From assembly GCA_002403105.1 (NCBI GenBank), contig DHHD01000028.1:1-16189 (forward strand): 16,189 nt of DNA, in the 5' to 3' direction. This document shows, in pieces, positions 1 to 7,868 of the stretch. This DNA comes from Anaerolineaceae bacterium UBA4781. GTDB lineage: Bacteria > Chloroflexota > Anaerolineae > Anaerolineales > Anaerolineaceae. The first letter of the stretch is position 1, and every line of letters begins with the position of its first letter. The position numbers and the translations under genes are program-made. The notes beneath the pieces were generated by a model, which was not told where the DNA came from, made no database searches, and worked only from the letters and a program-made list of their open reading frames with translations.

Positions 1-656
1 TGCATTAGATCTGTAACAGGATTTTTTGCTCGAAACAATTCTTCAAAGAATTGAGGTGTCATGATCACCCGTTCGGTAACATCCAATCCAACCATAACAA
101 CCGGGCAACCGGCTTGCATCACGATATCAGCCGCATGAGGGTCATGATAGATATTCGCTTCCGCGAGCGGCGAAATATTACCAGGTGTAGAAACTGCTCC
201 CCCCATCAGTACGATCTTTTTGATCATGTGTGCTATTTCTGGATCGGTTTTCAAGGCAACCGCGATGTTGGTTAACGGTCCGACCGGTACCAATATCACT
301 TCACCTGGATATGCTCGAACAGTATCGATGATAAACTCTGCAGCAGATTTAGTGATTGGTTTTCCCTTTGGTACAGGCAAGTTTGTATTTCCCAATCCAT
401 CATTGCCATGGACCTCTGAAGCAATACTCTCCAGTTCGACAACTAGCGGTACATCACATCCACGCGCAACGGGAATCGAATCATGACCTTCCAGTTCTAC
501 AAGGCGTAATGCATTTTGGGTTGTGGTTTCAGTTATTGCATTCCCGAAAACGCTTGTCAACCCCAATACTTCCAATTCGGGGGATCGCAACGCTGTGGAA
601 ATAGCGATCGTATCATCAACGCCCGGATCCGTATCAATAATTATTTTTTGCGACAT
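1..656 (-). CDS. Nucleoside hydrolase (IUNH family), 3' end cut by window edge
   Basis: This enzyme hydrolyses the N-glycosidic bond of ribonucleosides to free base and ribose in the cytoplasm. The first 218 residues are present of roughly 310 usual for the family. Visible hallmarks are the calcium/ribose-binding N-terminus DTDPGVDD (residues 8-15), HGNDGLG (83-89), GPLTNIA (126-132), the VLMGGA stretch followed by GN and AEAN (about 149-168), DPHAA (172-176) and GLDVT (190-194). The distal catalytic histidine region lies beyond the window. The ATG at 656 is preceded by GGGAG six bases upstream, and only 9 nt separate it from the stop of the yjbQ-like gene, so it is the downstream member of that operon. 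The nucleoside importer upstream in the same orientation supports a salvage or catabolic role. Base specificity (purine, pyrimidine or mixed) cannot be read from this fragment. Confidence 0.93.
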   Translation of the reverse strand, partial: MSQKIIIDTDPGVDDTIAISTALRSPELEVLGLTSVFGNAITETTTQNALRLVELEGHDSIPVARGCDVPLVVELESIASEVHGNDGLGNTNLPVPKGKPITKSAAEFIIDTVRAYPGEVILVPVGPLTNIAVALKTDPEIAHMIKKIVLMGGAVSTPGNISPLAEANIYHDPHAADIVMQAGCPVVMVGLDVTERVIMTPQFFEELFRAKNPVTDLM

Positions 657-665
657 AAGAACTCC

Positions 666-1079
666 CTATTGAGAATCACGCATGATCTGTAGCTGTACAC
701 AGCGGTCACGAGGTCCATCGAACTCAAAGAATAATATACTCTGCGACCTGCCGAGCAGAAGTTGCCCATCTTTAATTATTAATGAAAGGCTGTTGCCAAC
801 AAGCACAGACTTGATGTGACCGGCGGCATCCGCCGGGGTATCGTAAATGTGCTTGAAATCAACCCGTGTCGGTACCAGTCTATGGATTTCAGCTGTAATA
901 TCTTCAGACGTCATGCTATCGAGGCAGGAATTGATCGTGATCCCAGCGGTTGTATGCGGTACGTAAACTACGCAAATTCCATCTTTGACATTACTCTCAG
1001 CGATCACCTTTTGAATTTCATTGGTTATATTTACCAGGCATTCGTTTTTTTCTGTAATAATTTTAATTTCTTTAAACAT
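666..1079 (-). CDS. yjbQ: YjbQ/UPF0047 family protein (secondary thiamine-phosphate synthase-like)
   Basis: This is a 137-residue small globular protein of the YjbQ family, whose E. coli member has weak thiamine-phosphate synthase activity; the physiological role of the family is not settled. Family marks are VPHTTAGITIN (residues 40-50, with conserved His42), H77, AGHIKS (86-91, His88), the LLLG turn (107-110) and the C-terminal FEFDGPRDR (118-126). The usual family NE after TIN is NS here, and the usual LGTWQ is LGRSQ, so this is a divergent member. A GTG six bases upstream is in frame, but GAGG lies five bases before the ATG at 1079, which I therefore chose. It sits 9 nt before the nucleoside hydrolase and 123 nt after the PfkB kinase, so it is probably co-transcribed and may act on a sugar-phosphate or nucleoside-derived substrate (inference). 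Confidence 0.88.
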   Translation of the reverse strand: MFKEIKIITEKNECLVNITNEIQKVIAESNVKDGICVVYVPHTTAGITINSCLDSMTSEDITAEIHRLVPTRVDFKHIYDTPADAAGHIKSVLVGNSLSLIIKDGQLLLGRSQSILFFEFDGPRDRCVQLQIMRDSQ

Positions 1080-1081
1080 GT

Positions 1082-1171
1082 TCACCTCATTCTTCCTTCA
1101 TCCGATATTTTTTGATTTTTACAAAGCTGGTTCATCGGTTCTGCTTCTTCGAATATGCACTTTTCTTCCAT
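1082..1171 (-). CDS. Possible 29-residue upstream ORF of yjbQ
   Basis: An ATG-started frame in the gap between the PfkB and YjbQ genes encodes a short acidic N-terminus and basic C-terminus with two cysteines. Its TGA ends two bases before the YjbQ ATG, an arrangement compatible with translational coupling. It has no convincing ribosome binding site (only a weak GCGGC some ten bases upstream) and I recognise no family. It could be a chance frame; I report it because it nearly fills an otherwise empty gap. Confidence 0.22.
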   Translation of the reverse strand: MEEKCIFEEAEPMNQLCKNQKISDEGRMR

Positions 1172-1202
1172 TACAATGCCGCAAGAATTATGAATTAAAT
1201 TG

Positions 1203-2204
1203 TTAATATTCTCTCTCCAGGGCAGTGACAATTTCATCAATAGTGTGTTGTTGAGGAGCAATTGCCTTCTTTCGTTCTAATCTCAAAAAATCCAACAACT
1301 TTTGTTTCGCGGGTAGAGAAGAACCGGCGCCATACACCGTCGTAGCAAGTGCACCCAGAGCACTGGCGACCATTGCCGATGCTGATAAGCTCAACCCTTT
1401 CATCCAACCATAAAGAAGACCCGCTGTAAATGAATCGCCGGCACCGGTGGTATCTACCGAATCAACAGAAAAGGAAGGATAAGAAACTTTTTCATTTTCA
1501 TTGAAAACACGGCATCCCTTCTCACCCATCTTGACAGCCACCAGCCCAATCCCCGAGGATATCATTTTTTGCACAGCTTCATCCAATGCCAGATCGCCAA
1601 ATAAAACAGCAATTTCTTGTGGTCCGGTGATACAGATTGAAAGCTCTGGCAAGAGACGGCGCAGCTCATCCGGGTTTCGAACAACCGGATCCAGACCTGT
1701 ATCGAGGCTGAGCGGAATATGAAATTTTTTTGCCAGTTCAACTGCCCGCCAAGCTGCATCCTTTTGGGGAGATTCCAGTAAAGCATAACCTGAAATATGC
1801 AGCAGCCCTGCTTTTCGGAAAGCGTTTTCATCAATATCTTGCGGTTCCAGCTTTGTGTTTGCTCCGCGGTGAGAGAACATGGTTCGTTCTCCATCAGGAG
1901 TGACAATAATGAAGGTGAGCCCGGTCGAATGTTCCAGTTTGATACGGATATAATCTTGATTAATCATCGTATGGGCCAACTCTTGCTTGACCTTTTCTGC
2001 CCACACATCTTTTCCAACACAACCCAATAAAGCGACTTTCTGGACAAGGTTGTTGAAAACGAACGCAGAATTAACAACCGCTCCCCCTACTTCAATAGAT
2101 ACATGCGGAGCGAATCCATCTCGACCCGGGATGGGAAATTCATTAACCGGCAATACCGTATCAATATTAATATCACCCAGCAGCAAAATTTCACCACCAG
2201 TCAT
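1203..2204 (-). CDS. PfkB-family carbohydrate/nucleoside kinase (ribokinase-like)
   Basis: This is a 333-residue cytoplasmic kinase that transfers phosphate from ATP to a sugar or nucleoside hydroxyl. It has the N-terminal GDINIDTVLPV strand (10-20), the sugar-site glycine motif VGGAVVNSA (39-47), the VKMGEKGC strand (224-231) and the C-terminal signature DTTGAGDSFTAG (251-262), with Asp257 as the expected catalytic base and GAGD as the anion hole. Length is typical. Its start overlaps the stop of the TrpF-like gene by 4 nt (ATGA), with AGGAG about ten bases upstream, indicating translational coupling. Beside a nucleoside hydrolase and nucleoside importer the natural guess is ribose phosphorylation. 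A nucleoside kinase, or a FrlD-like kinase of glycated amines, is also possible because this family is poorly predictable from sequence. Confidence 0.93.
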   Translation of the reverse strand: MTGGEILLLGDINIDTVLPVNEFPIPGRDGFAPHVSIEVGGAVVNSAFVFNNLVQKVALLGCVGKDVWAEKVKQELAHTMINQDYIRIKLEHSTGLTFIIVTPDGERTMFSHRGANTKLEPQDIDENAFRKAGLLHISGYALLESPQKDAAWRAVELAKKFHIPLSLDTGLDPVVRNPDELRRLLPELSICITGPQEIAVLFGDLALDEAVQKMISSGIGLVAVKMGEKGCRVFNENEKVSYPSFSVDSVDTTGAGDSFTAGLLYGWMKGLSLSASAMVASALGALATTVYGAGSSLPAKQKLLDFLRLERKKAIAPQQHTIDEIVTALEREY

Positions 2205-2878
2205 GCTTCTGCTTCTCCTGACCGGATCGCATTCACAAATTCAGCAATCAGATTGATATCTTTATCAGTATTGCTTCCAGGAACGTTGGTTGAGGTATTG
2301 CTATCCACACCCCAAGGACGGATCTTATCAATAGCTGCGTTAACATTCTTCGCAGTAAGACCACCCGCCATAATAACGGGCACGCCTACTGTTTCTACGA
2401 TGCGCCGGCTGATATTCCAATCATGCGTAAAACCGGTTGCACCCACACCAGGAAATCCGGTTCTTTTGGTATCCAGCAAAAGCAAATCACTTACTGCAGC
2501 GTATTGCTGTGCAATTTTAATGCTTGATTCATCTTCGACCGGAATCGCTTTCATCAAGCGAATATCTTTATCCAATCGGGAGCGTAACTCGCGCATTGCA
2601 TCAACCCCCACACAATCCAGATCGGAGGATACATGCACAATATTGGGCTTGACCTTCTCTGTCATGCGCAGGATCTCATTTACATCCGTAGCCATGGTTA
2701 ATGCCACAGCGGTAGTTTGCGCGGGTAGTGCTGAAACAATTTCCCACGCTTCTTGAAAACTCAATTCTGCTGGTACTTCGCCATACTTTCCTGCCACAAA
2801 CCCAATGTGGTTTACTCCTAGTTTAGCTGCTTCAACAGCAGTTGACATATCTGTGAAAGCGTAAATCTGTATGATCAT
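2201..2878 (-). CDS. TrpF-fold (phosphoribosylanthranilate isomerase-like) protein lacking the catalytic Cys
   Basis: This 225-residue TIM-barrel protein aligns end to end with phosphoribosylanthranilate isomerase, which performs an Amadori rearrangement in tryptophan synthesis. Conserved parts are GVNHIGFV (21-28), LMKAIPV (108-114), LLLLDTK with the general-acid Asp136, FTHDWNI (150-156), the phosphate-binding AGGLTAKNV (171-179) and a WGVD (189-192) with a C-terminal PGSNTDKD (200-207). However, the N-terminal KICG motif carrying the general-base cysteine reads QIYA (4-7), with Tyr6 in the Cys position. The region that should hold the anthranilate-binding arginine (about 29-44) has none, and QLHG is replaced by HVSS (82-85). 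It is therefore unlikely to make tryptophan. No trp genes are nearby; it is coupled to a sugar kinase and lies downstream of a nucleoside importer. The ATG at 2878 has only a weak ribosome binding site. A role on another phosphoribosyl or ribosyl compound is inference. Confidence 0.85.
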   Translation of the reverse strand: MIIQIYAFTDMSTAVEAAKLGVNHIGFVAGKYGEVPAELSFQEAWEIVSALPAQTTAVALTMATDVNEILRMTEKVKPNIVHVSSDLDCVGVDAMRELRSRLDKDIRLMKAIPVEDESSIKIAQQYAAVSDLLLLDTKRTGFPGVGATGFTHDWNISRRIVETVGVPVIMAGGLTAKNVNAAIDKIRPWGVDSNTSTNVPGSNTDKDINLIAEFVNAIRSGEAEA

Positions 2879-2946
2879 TTCTATTTTGATCTTTTCTTTT
2901 TTTGTTGCAAATTAAATTAATAATATATGTTTCCGAACCAAAACCG

Positions 2947-3924
2947 TTATTTTTGCTCCTCAGTATTGGCTCTTGATAACTCACGTTCTTGGAAGCGCTT
3001 GGTTTGTTCTATTAATTGTGATCGAGTGCGAATTCCGTTCACTACTAATGCCAAAATTGTGATGGCGTAAGGGATGGCCTGTACCAATTGTGAGGGGATA
3101 TTCAAAGTACCCAATTGATTGGATAGCGCATCGGCAATACCAAAGAGAATGGCAGCCAATACAGTGCCCCAAGGTTTTCTTCCCCCCAAATATACAGCAG
3201 CCAGTGCAATAAAACCACGCCCAGCCGTCATATCGCGCTGGAAAGAGGAGAGATAAGCCATAGAAAGATTCAAGCCACCAAGGGAAGCCAGAAAACCGCT
3301 GATGAGAATTGCCATGAATTTTGTTCTTCTAGCATTGATGCCAACCGATGTGGCAGCCACCGGATCTTCACCCACTGCGCGTAAATGGACCCCGAATTTT
3401 GTATTGTATAATAATTTGTTTATCAGAAAAGTTAGAAGAAAAGCCCCATACACGAAGATATTATGCCCGGAAAGGACGGTTCCCAAGAATGGAATATCTT
3501 GAATAAATGGGATATTCACTGTCGGGACTACCCCGCTTGCCAATGTGGAAGAACTGCCTTTATCACCCGTGAGCATAAACAGCAGAAATACAGTCCCACC
3601 GGATGCCAGAATATTTAAAGCCGTTCCAGCAAGAATGATATTGGTACCCAGGTAAAGATGGAAATACGCCAGTAATGCTGAAAACAGGATTCCTGAGAGG
3701 ATACCACCGAGAACACCCAACCAAACATTATGTGAAAATCCGGATACGATAACGCCTGTGAACGCAGAAACCAGCATGGTTCCTTCAAGTGAAATATTGA
3801 TGGAGCCTGCCAGATCGGTTATCAAGCCACCCAAAGCAGGCAATACCAAGGCAGTACTGATACGTAAAACACTGGCGATGAACAATGCACTGAAAATACC
3901 CTGCAAGACTAGATTAAAGTTCAT
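2947..3924 (-). CDS. Nucleoside ABC transporter permease (second subunit, BPD_transp_2 family)
   Basis: This integral membrane permease of about 325 residues belongs to the ribose/nucleoside-type family (YufQ-like). It is hydrophobic throughout, with about eight to ten predicted membrane spans. Family motifs are NISLEGTMLVSAF near the N-terminus, RAVGEDPVAATSVGIN in the loop that contacts the ATPase, ISGFLASLGG, and AGRGFIALAAVYLGGRKPWG in the C-terminal half. It pairs with the upstream permease to form a heterodimeric channel. The ATG at 3924 is chosen over one at 3936 because GGAGG lies five bases before it; it overlaps the previous gene by 11 nt. The C-terminal tail is charged and cytoplasmic. 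A gap of 68 nt without a visible terminator separates it from the TrpF-like gene. Confidence 0.95.
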   Translation of the reverse strand: MNFNLVLQGIFSALFIASVLRISTALVLPALGGLITDLAGSINISLEGTMLVSAFTGVIVSGFSHNVWLGVLGGILSGILFSALLAYFHLYLGTNIILAGTALNILASGGTVFLLFMLTGDKGSSSTLASGVVPTVNIPFIQDIPFLGTVLSGHNIFVYGAFLLTFLINKLLYNTKFGVHLRAVGEDPVAATSVGINARRTKFMAILISGFLASLGGLNLSMAYLSSFQRDMTAGRGFIALAAVYLGGRKPWGTVLAAILFGIADALSNQLGTLNIPSQLVQAIPYAITILALVVNGIRTRSQLIEQTKRFQERELSRANTEEQK

Positions 3925-5059
3925 GAGAGCCTCCATCCGGAAGAGACGATTCTTCTTTGTTTGAATTTTGTTCTTTCCGTTCCTCTATACGTTTTTGGAC
4001 GGTCGGAAGGATCTGTTCTGCAGTAACAAACAGAATAATGAGAGCTTGAATAATGGCAATCATCTCTCGTGACATATCAGATGAGCGTTCCATAATATTG
4101 GCTCCAGCTCGCAGGTATCCATATGCCAGAGCTGTAAGTGGAACGTAAAGCGGGTTATTGCGAGCAAGGATGGCTACAATAATGCCCTCAAAAGCCATGC
4201 TGATGGAAATATTTGTGATGATGGAATGTTGAATTCCCATCGTCATATGAGCACCAGCCAAAGCACCATATACACCACTGATCGCGAACACCAAGATCAT
4301 TGTCTTCTTGGTATCAATGCCCCCATAACGGGCAAATTTTATATTGCTGCCGATCATGCGTAATTTATATCCAAATGGAGTTTTAAAGACGAGATAATAA
4401 GCCACGATCACAGCCAGAATCACAATATATAGCATGATGGTGATATCGGTATTTTTAGTAAACAACGTATAGATATTATTGAAAAATGGTACATTAGGAA
4501 TAAAAGACGGCAGTGTTCCTTCTGGTGGGAATATTGCCGACACGTTGTAGCCTGCATCTTCTGGTTTAATATAAAATACCAGCAAATAATCATAGATCTT
4601 GATGGCGATGGTATTTAACATCAATGTTGAAACGATCTCATTCGCATTGAGGTGTGCCTTCAAATAACCAGGAATCCAACCCCAGATGAACCCTACTGCC
4701 ATTGCGCAGATCAGTGCCAATGGAATTCTCAAGGTTGCCGGAAGTGGTACATACAGTGCGACCACGCCTGAAACCAACGCACCTAAAACCAGTTGCCCTT
4801 GCGTACCCATACTGAACATATTGGCTTTGAATGCGATCGCAACCGACAAACCTACCAGAGTTAAAGTGATCGACTCTTCGATCCAATCTCCAAAACGATT
4901 GAATTTGGTAAAGGGACCCGTTAGAAATGCCTTATATGCTCCAATAGGATCTTTGGAAATAAACAAGGTAATGATAAAACCAAGCAAAAGCGCACTACCG
5001 ATTGCAATAAAGATGCGCAGCACTTCTCGTACGGCTGGATTTGAAAAGAATTTTTTCAT
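3914..5059 (-). CDS. Nucleoside ABC transporter permease (first subunit, BPD_transp_2 family)
   Basis: This permease of 381 residues is the larger, YufP-like partner in BMP-type nucleoside importers. Family motifs are FSMGTQGQLVLGA, KAHLNANEIVSTLMLN, and GSNIKFARYGGI, the cytoplasmic loop that couples to the ATPase. A long loop of about 40-50 residues between mid-protein membrane spans and a very polar C-terminal tail are typical for this subunit. A longer frame begins at 5113, but the ATG at 5059 has a strong GGAGG seven bases upstream and overlaps the ATPase stop by exactly 4 nt (ATGA), so it is the likely start. Substrate is inferred from the family and from the neighbouring nucleoside hydrolase. 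Confidence 0.95.
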   Translation of the reverse strand: MKKFFSNPAVREVLRIFIAIGSALLLGFIITLFISKDPIGAYKAFLTGPFTKFNRFGDWIEESITLTLVGLSVAIAFKANMFSMGTQGQLVLGALVSGVVALYVPLPATLRIPLALICAMAVGFIWGWIPGYLKAHLNANEIVSTLMLNTIAIKIYDYLLVFYIKPEDAGYNVSAIFPPEGTLPSFIPNVPFFNNIYTLFTKNTDITIMLYIVILAVIVAYYLVFKTPFGYKLRMIGSNIKFARYGGIDTKKTMILVFAISGVYGALAGAHMTMGIQHSIITNISISMAFEGIIVAILARNNPLYVPLTALAYGYLRAGANIMERSSDMSREMIAIIQALIILFVTAEQILPTVQKRIEERKEQNSNKEESSLPDGGSHEL

Positions 5060-6600
5060 AGCAAAGCCTCCATCTCTTCTGCAGTCTGTCGTTTCACCCC
5101 TAGCATGTAACAACCCAATTCTTCCTCTCCAACCTTGGAGGCATCCGGAAAGACACCGGTAATTTCCCCTTCAAACATGGTAATGATACGATCCGAGAGA
5201 CTCATTACTTCTGAGAGGTCAGCAGAGATCAGCAAAACAGCAGTTCCATCCGTGCGTTTCTTTACCAATTGATCGCGGATAAATTCCGTAGCCCCAACAT
5301 CGATCCCGCGGGTGGGCTGTGCAGCGATCAATATTTTCGGATTCGATGAAAACTCCCGCGCTACGACAACTTTTTGCATGTTGCCGCCGGAGAGAGAAGA
5401 TACCGGTAATTCTCCACTGGGAGTAAGAATTCCAAATTCTTTAATTAATTCCTTCCCATTGTTTTCAACCACTTGTTGATCAATGACCAATCCTTTTTTG
5501 AAAGGCGGTTTGAAAAATCGATCGACAATTAAATTATCATCAATAGATGCCGATACGGATAAACCATTGCTCAGCCGATCTTCAGGAATATGGGCTACAC
5601 CCGCCTGACGAACCTCACGGGGAGTCTTTCCGGTAACTATTTTTTCATCCACAACTGCACTCCCTGAAGCAGGTTCCCGCAGTCCGGTCAACACTTCAAC
5701 CAATTCGGTTTGACCATTCCCTTCTACACCCGCAACGCCCAGGATCTCACTTGCATAGAGGTTAAATGAAAGATCCCGCAACATGGTATGCCCTGTTTCA
5801 GAAACAAAGGAGAGGTCTTTTACAGACATCACTTTTTGACCTCGTTTCACAGGTTTTTTGTGAATATCCAGGAACACTTCGCGTCCCACCATCATACGAG
5901 CCAGTCCCTCGCGAGTGGCATCAGCTGTTTTCAGGGTTCCCATGATCTTTCCATTGCGCATTACCGTAACTCGATCTGATATCTCTGTTACTTCGCGTAA
6001 TTTGTGGGTAATAAAAACAATAGTCTTCCCTTTTTCAATCAGAACACGAACAGCTTTGAAAAGATCTTTTGTTTCTTGAGGGGTCAAAACTGCTGTGGGC
6101 TCATCAAAAATTAATATTTCAACGCCCAGATACAGAATCTTGAGGATTTCAATTCTCTGGCGCATTCCAACATTGATCGATTCAGTAATCGCAGTTGGCT
6201 CTACATATAAACCATACTGCTCTGATAATTCCTTGGTTGCTTCAATCGCTTTTTTCTTGTCTAACCCGATCCCTTTGCTTGGTTCATGCCCCAATACAAC
6301 GTTTTCTGCGGCTGTGAAAGAAGGTACCTGCATGAAATTTTGATGAACCATGCCCACACCTTTTTTCATCGCATCCAGCGGGCTCTTGAAAACCACCGAT
6401 TCGCCATTGATGAGGATTTCACCCGAAGTAGGCTGCTCTGAGCCATATAAAATCTTCATCAATGTAGTTTTCCCAGCCCCATTTTCTCCAACAATGGCGT
6501 GGATTTCTCCTTTTTCGATTTGGAAATCAACACCATTATTAGCAACTACTCCGTTGGAATATATTTTTACAATGTTACGCATTTCAACAAGCGATGCCAT
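5056..6600 (-). CDS. Nucleoside ABC transporter ATP-binding protein (two NBDs)
   Basis: This 514-residue ATPase of the RbsA/YufO type has two fused nucleotide-binding domains and powers nucleoside import at the inner face of the membrane. NBD1 has Walker A GENGAGKT (38-45), HQNF (86-89), C-loop INVGMRQR (142-149, where LS/TVG is usual), Walker B ILIFDEP (162-168) and switch His199. NBD2 has the degenerate Walker A GVEGNGQT (291-298), IPEDR (338-342), an intact SLSGGNMQK C-loop (402-410) and an altered Walker B IAAQPTRGID (425-434). This asymmetric degeneration is normal for the family. The ATG at 6600 follows GGAGG at a 4-nt spacing. It is separated from the binding-protein gene by 76 nt holding a strong hairpin, and is translationally coupled to the first permease. 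Confidence 0.96.
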   Translation of the reverse strand: MASLVEMRNIVKIYSNGVVANNGVDFQIEKGEIHAIVGENGAGKTTLMKILYGSEQPTSGEILINGESVVFKSPLDAMKKGVGMVHQNFMQVPSFTAAENVVLGHEPSKGIGLDKKKAIEATKELSEQYGLYVEPTAITESINVGMRQRIEILKILYLGVEILIFDEPTAVLTPQETKDLFKAVRVLIEKGKTIVFITHKLREVTEISDRVTVMRNGKIMGTLKTADATREGLARMMVGREVFLDIHKKPVKRGQKVMSVKDLSFVSETGHTMLRDLSFNLYASEILGVAGVEGNGQTELVEVLTGLREPASGSAVVDEKIVTGKTPREVRQAGVAHIPEDRLSNGLSVSASIDDNLIVDRFFKPPFKKGLVIDQQVVENNGKELIKEFGILTPSGELPVSSLSGGNMQKVVVAREFSSNPKILIAAQPTRGIDVGATEFIRDQLVKKRTDGTAVLLISADLSEVMSLSDRIITMFEGEITGVFPDASKVGEEELGCYMLGVKRQTAEEMEALL

Positions 6601-6625
6601 TTTGCCTCCACAAACAGAACAGAGG

Positions 6626-6655
6626 GTAGACAGAGGTTGAAAAACCTCTGTCTAC
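6626..6655 (-). repeat. 13-bp perfect stem-loop between binding protein and ABC ATPase genes
   Basis: In the transcript the sequence GTAGACAGAGGTT is followed by a TTTC loop and its exact complement, giving 13 uninterrupted base pairs. There is no U-run directly after it, so it is not a clean intrinsic terminator. It sits between the first gene of the transporter operon and the rest. That is the usual place for hairpins that stabilise the binding-protein mRNA or let only part of transcription proceed, making the binding protein more abundant than the membrane subunits. Confidence 0.75.
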
Positions 6656-6676
6656 TTATTTATATTTTATTTATGT

Positions 6677-7753
6677 TTAGAATGCTGTGTCAACAGCGAT
6701 CTTGCCTTCGGCAACATCAGCTTCTACCTGGGCGAGCTGGTCGATGACTTCCTGGGGGGTCAAGGATAAATAAATTTCATTCTTGGCGATCCCAACGCCA
6801 CCTTCAGTAATACCCAAAGCTTCACTTGTTCCATAAGGAAGGGTCCCTTCAAGGTGCAGCTTTAATGCACGATAGAGACTGTTATCAACGTTCTTCATCA
6901 TGGAGGTTGCGATCACTGCTGCTAATTCTGGATTGGTATCCATGATGATCGTAGCCTGATCTGAATCGACACCGATCGCATAGTTACCAGTTTCCTGGGC
7001 AGCCTGGAAGATGCCATCACCGGTTGCGCCAGCGACCTGGAATACATAATCAGCACCCTGTTGGTACATGGCTAATGCCTGTTCCTTGCCCTTTGCAGGA
7101 TCATTCCAACCACCAGCATAGTTCAACAGTACTTGATAATCGGCATTCACAGATTTGACACCCTGTGTATAGCCAACGATGAAGTCATTAATGACAGGGA
7201 TATCCTGAGCGCCAACAACACCGACGATACCGGTTTCGGTCATCAGGCCAGCATAGACACCAGCCACATAAGAACCTTCATTCTGCTTGTATGTGATCGA
7301 ATAAACGTTTTCACATGCATTGGAGCAGTTTTCAATGGTGGGTGCTGTATCATAGATCATGAAATATTTATCAGGATAGTCTCCAGCAATTAATTCCAAA
7401 TAACCAATCATTTGCCAGGTACCCATGATCATGATGTCATAGTCTTCATTGGCGGCTGCATCAGCTAGTCCTGATTCCCAAGCCACTGGGTCGGTTCCCA
7501 TTTCGATGGTCTTATATTCGAAACCAAATTCTTCAGAAGCTTGTTTAATGCCGCGTTCTGCAGAGTCAAAGAAAGATTTGTCTCCGAGGACTCCGTTGAC
7601 CAGGTGGATAACTTTAAGTGGTTCGGCTTCAACAACTTCTTCTGCAACAGTTTCATCTGTTGTAGCAGCTTCTTCTGCTGAATTGGTGCAGGATGTTAAC
7701 AGCATTCCAGATACGATCAGCAGTGCTAAAAACGCAAAGATTTTGCTCTTCAT
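6677..7753 (-). CDS. BMP/PnrA-family nucleoside-binding lipoprotein
   Basis: This 358-residue extracytoplasmic solute-binding lipoprotein belongs to the Med/BMP/PnrA family, whose characterised members bind purine or other nucleosides. It has a signal peptide (residues 1-21) and lipobox LTSC with lipidated Cys22, followed by an acidic Glu/Ala/Thr-rich linker to about residue 45. The mature domain begins KVIHLVNGVLGDKSF and carries the family landmarks YPDKYFMIYD, NEGSYVAGVYAGL, GWNDPAKGKEQA, GATGDG and the hinge/ligand motif GVDSDQ. The ATG at 7753 follows AAGGAG at 5 nt. It heads the transporter operon behind a structured leader. The ligand is inferred to be a nucleoside; a modified or N-ribosyl compound is possible given the enzymes encoded nearby. 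Confidence 0.95.
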   Translation of the reverse strand: MKSKIFAFLALLIVSGMLLTSCTNSAEEAATTDETVAEEVVEAEPLKVIHLVNGVLGDKSFFDSAERGIKQASEEFGFEYKTIEMGTDPVAWESGLADAAANEDYDIMIMGTWQMIGYLELIAGDYPDKYFMIYDTAPTIENCSNACENVYSITYKQNEGSYVAGVYAGLMTETGIVGVVGAQDIPVINDFIVGYTQGVKSVNADYQVLLNYAGGWNDPAKGKEQALAMYQQGADYVFQVAGATGDGIFQAAQETGNYAIGVDSDQATIIMDTNPELAAVIATSMMKNVDNSLYRALKLHLEGTLPYGTSEALGITEGGVGIAKNEIYLSLTPQEVIDQLAQVEADVAEGKIAVDTAF

Positions 7754-7796
7754 TGTTTCTCCTTATATATTTTTGTTAAATTTTTTAAACCATTTT

Positions 7797-7818
7797 GGCC
7801 GGATATTTCTCATCCGCC
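7797..7818 (-). promoter_or_regulatory. Leader hairpin upstream of the binding-protein gene
   Basis: In the transcript GGCGGAT, a seven-base loop GAGAAAT, then ATCCGGCC fold into a hairpin of seven pairs with one bulged G. It lies about 45 nt before the binding-protein ATG. It is followed by an A/T-rich stretch rather than a U-run, so a simple terminator is unlikely. Function unknown. Confidence 0.4.
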
Positions 7819-7823
7819 ACTTT

Positions 7824-7868
7824 CTATTTCATTTTTTTCTGCAGCACCTCCTTTCCATAAAAATTCAT
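7824..7868 (-). other. 14-codon leader frame containing an orphan Shine-Dalgarno sequence
   Basis: The leader of the transporter operon holds a near-perfect anti-16S match, AAAGGAGGTG (7845-7854), with no properly spaced start codon: the next ATG is 14 nt away and opens only a Met-Lys-stop frame. The same bases are codons inside a 14-codon ATG frame that has no ribosome binding site of its own. Either it is a regulatory RNA part (for example a decoy or sequestered site) or a chance purine-rich tract. I see no known riboswitch consensus here. Confidence 0.3.

Noticed and set aside
2103..2756. A 217-codon plus-strand open frame across the PfkB/TrpF-like junction
   Set aside because: It lies antisense to two clearly conserved genes, has no ribosome binding site and no recognisable domain; it is a shadow of the opposite strand.
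2879..2946. Possible promoter or terminator between the second permease and the TrpF-like gene
   Set aside because: The stretch is A/T-rich, but no hairpin with U-run and no credible -35/-10 pair could be found; read-through from the transporter operon is the simpler view.
5060..5113. A longer N-terminus for the first permease
   Set aside because: The extension is polar and overlaps the ATPase gene; the ATG at 5059 has GGAGG at ideal spacing and a 4-nt overlap typical of coupled genes.
5341..5400. Degenerate Walker motifs in NBD2 of the ABC ATPase as a sign of a decaying gene
   Set aside because: This asymmetry (GNGQT, IAAQPTRG) is standard in the RbsA/YufO-type double ATPases, so it is not unusual.
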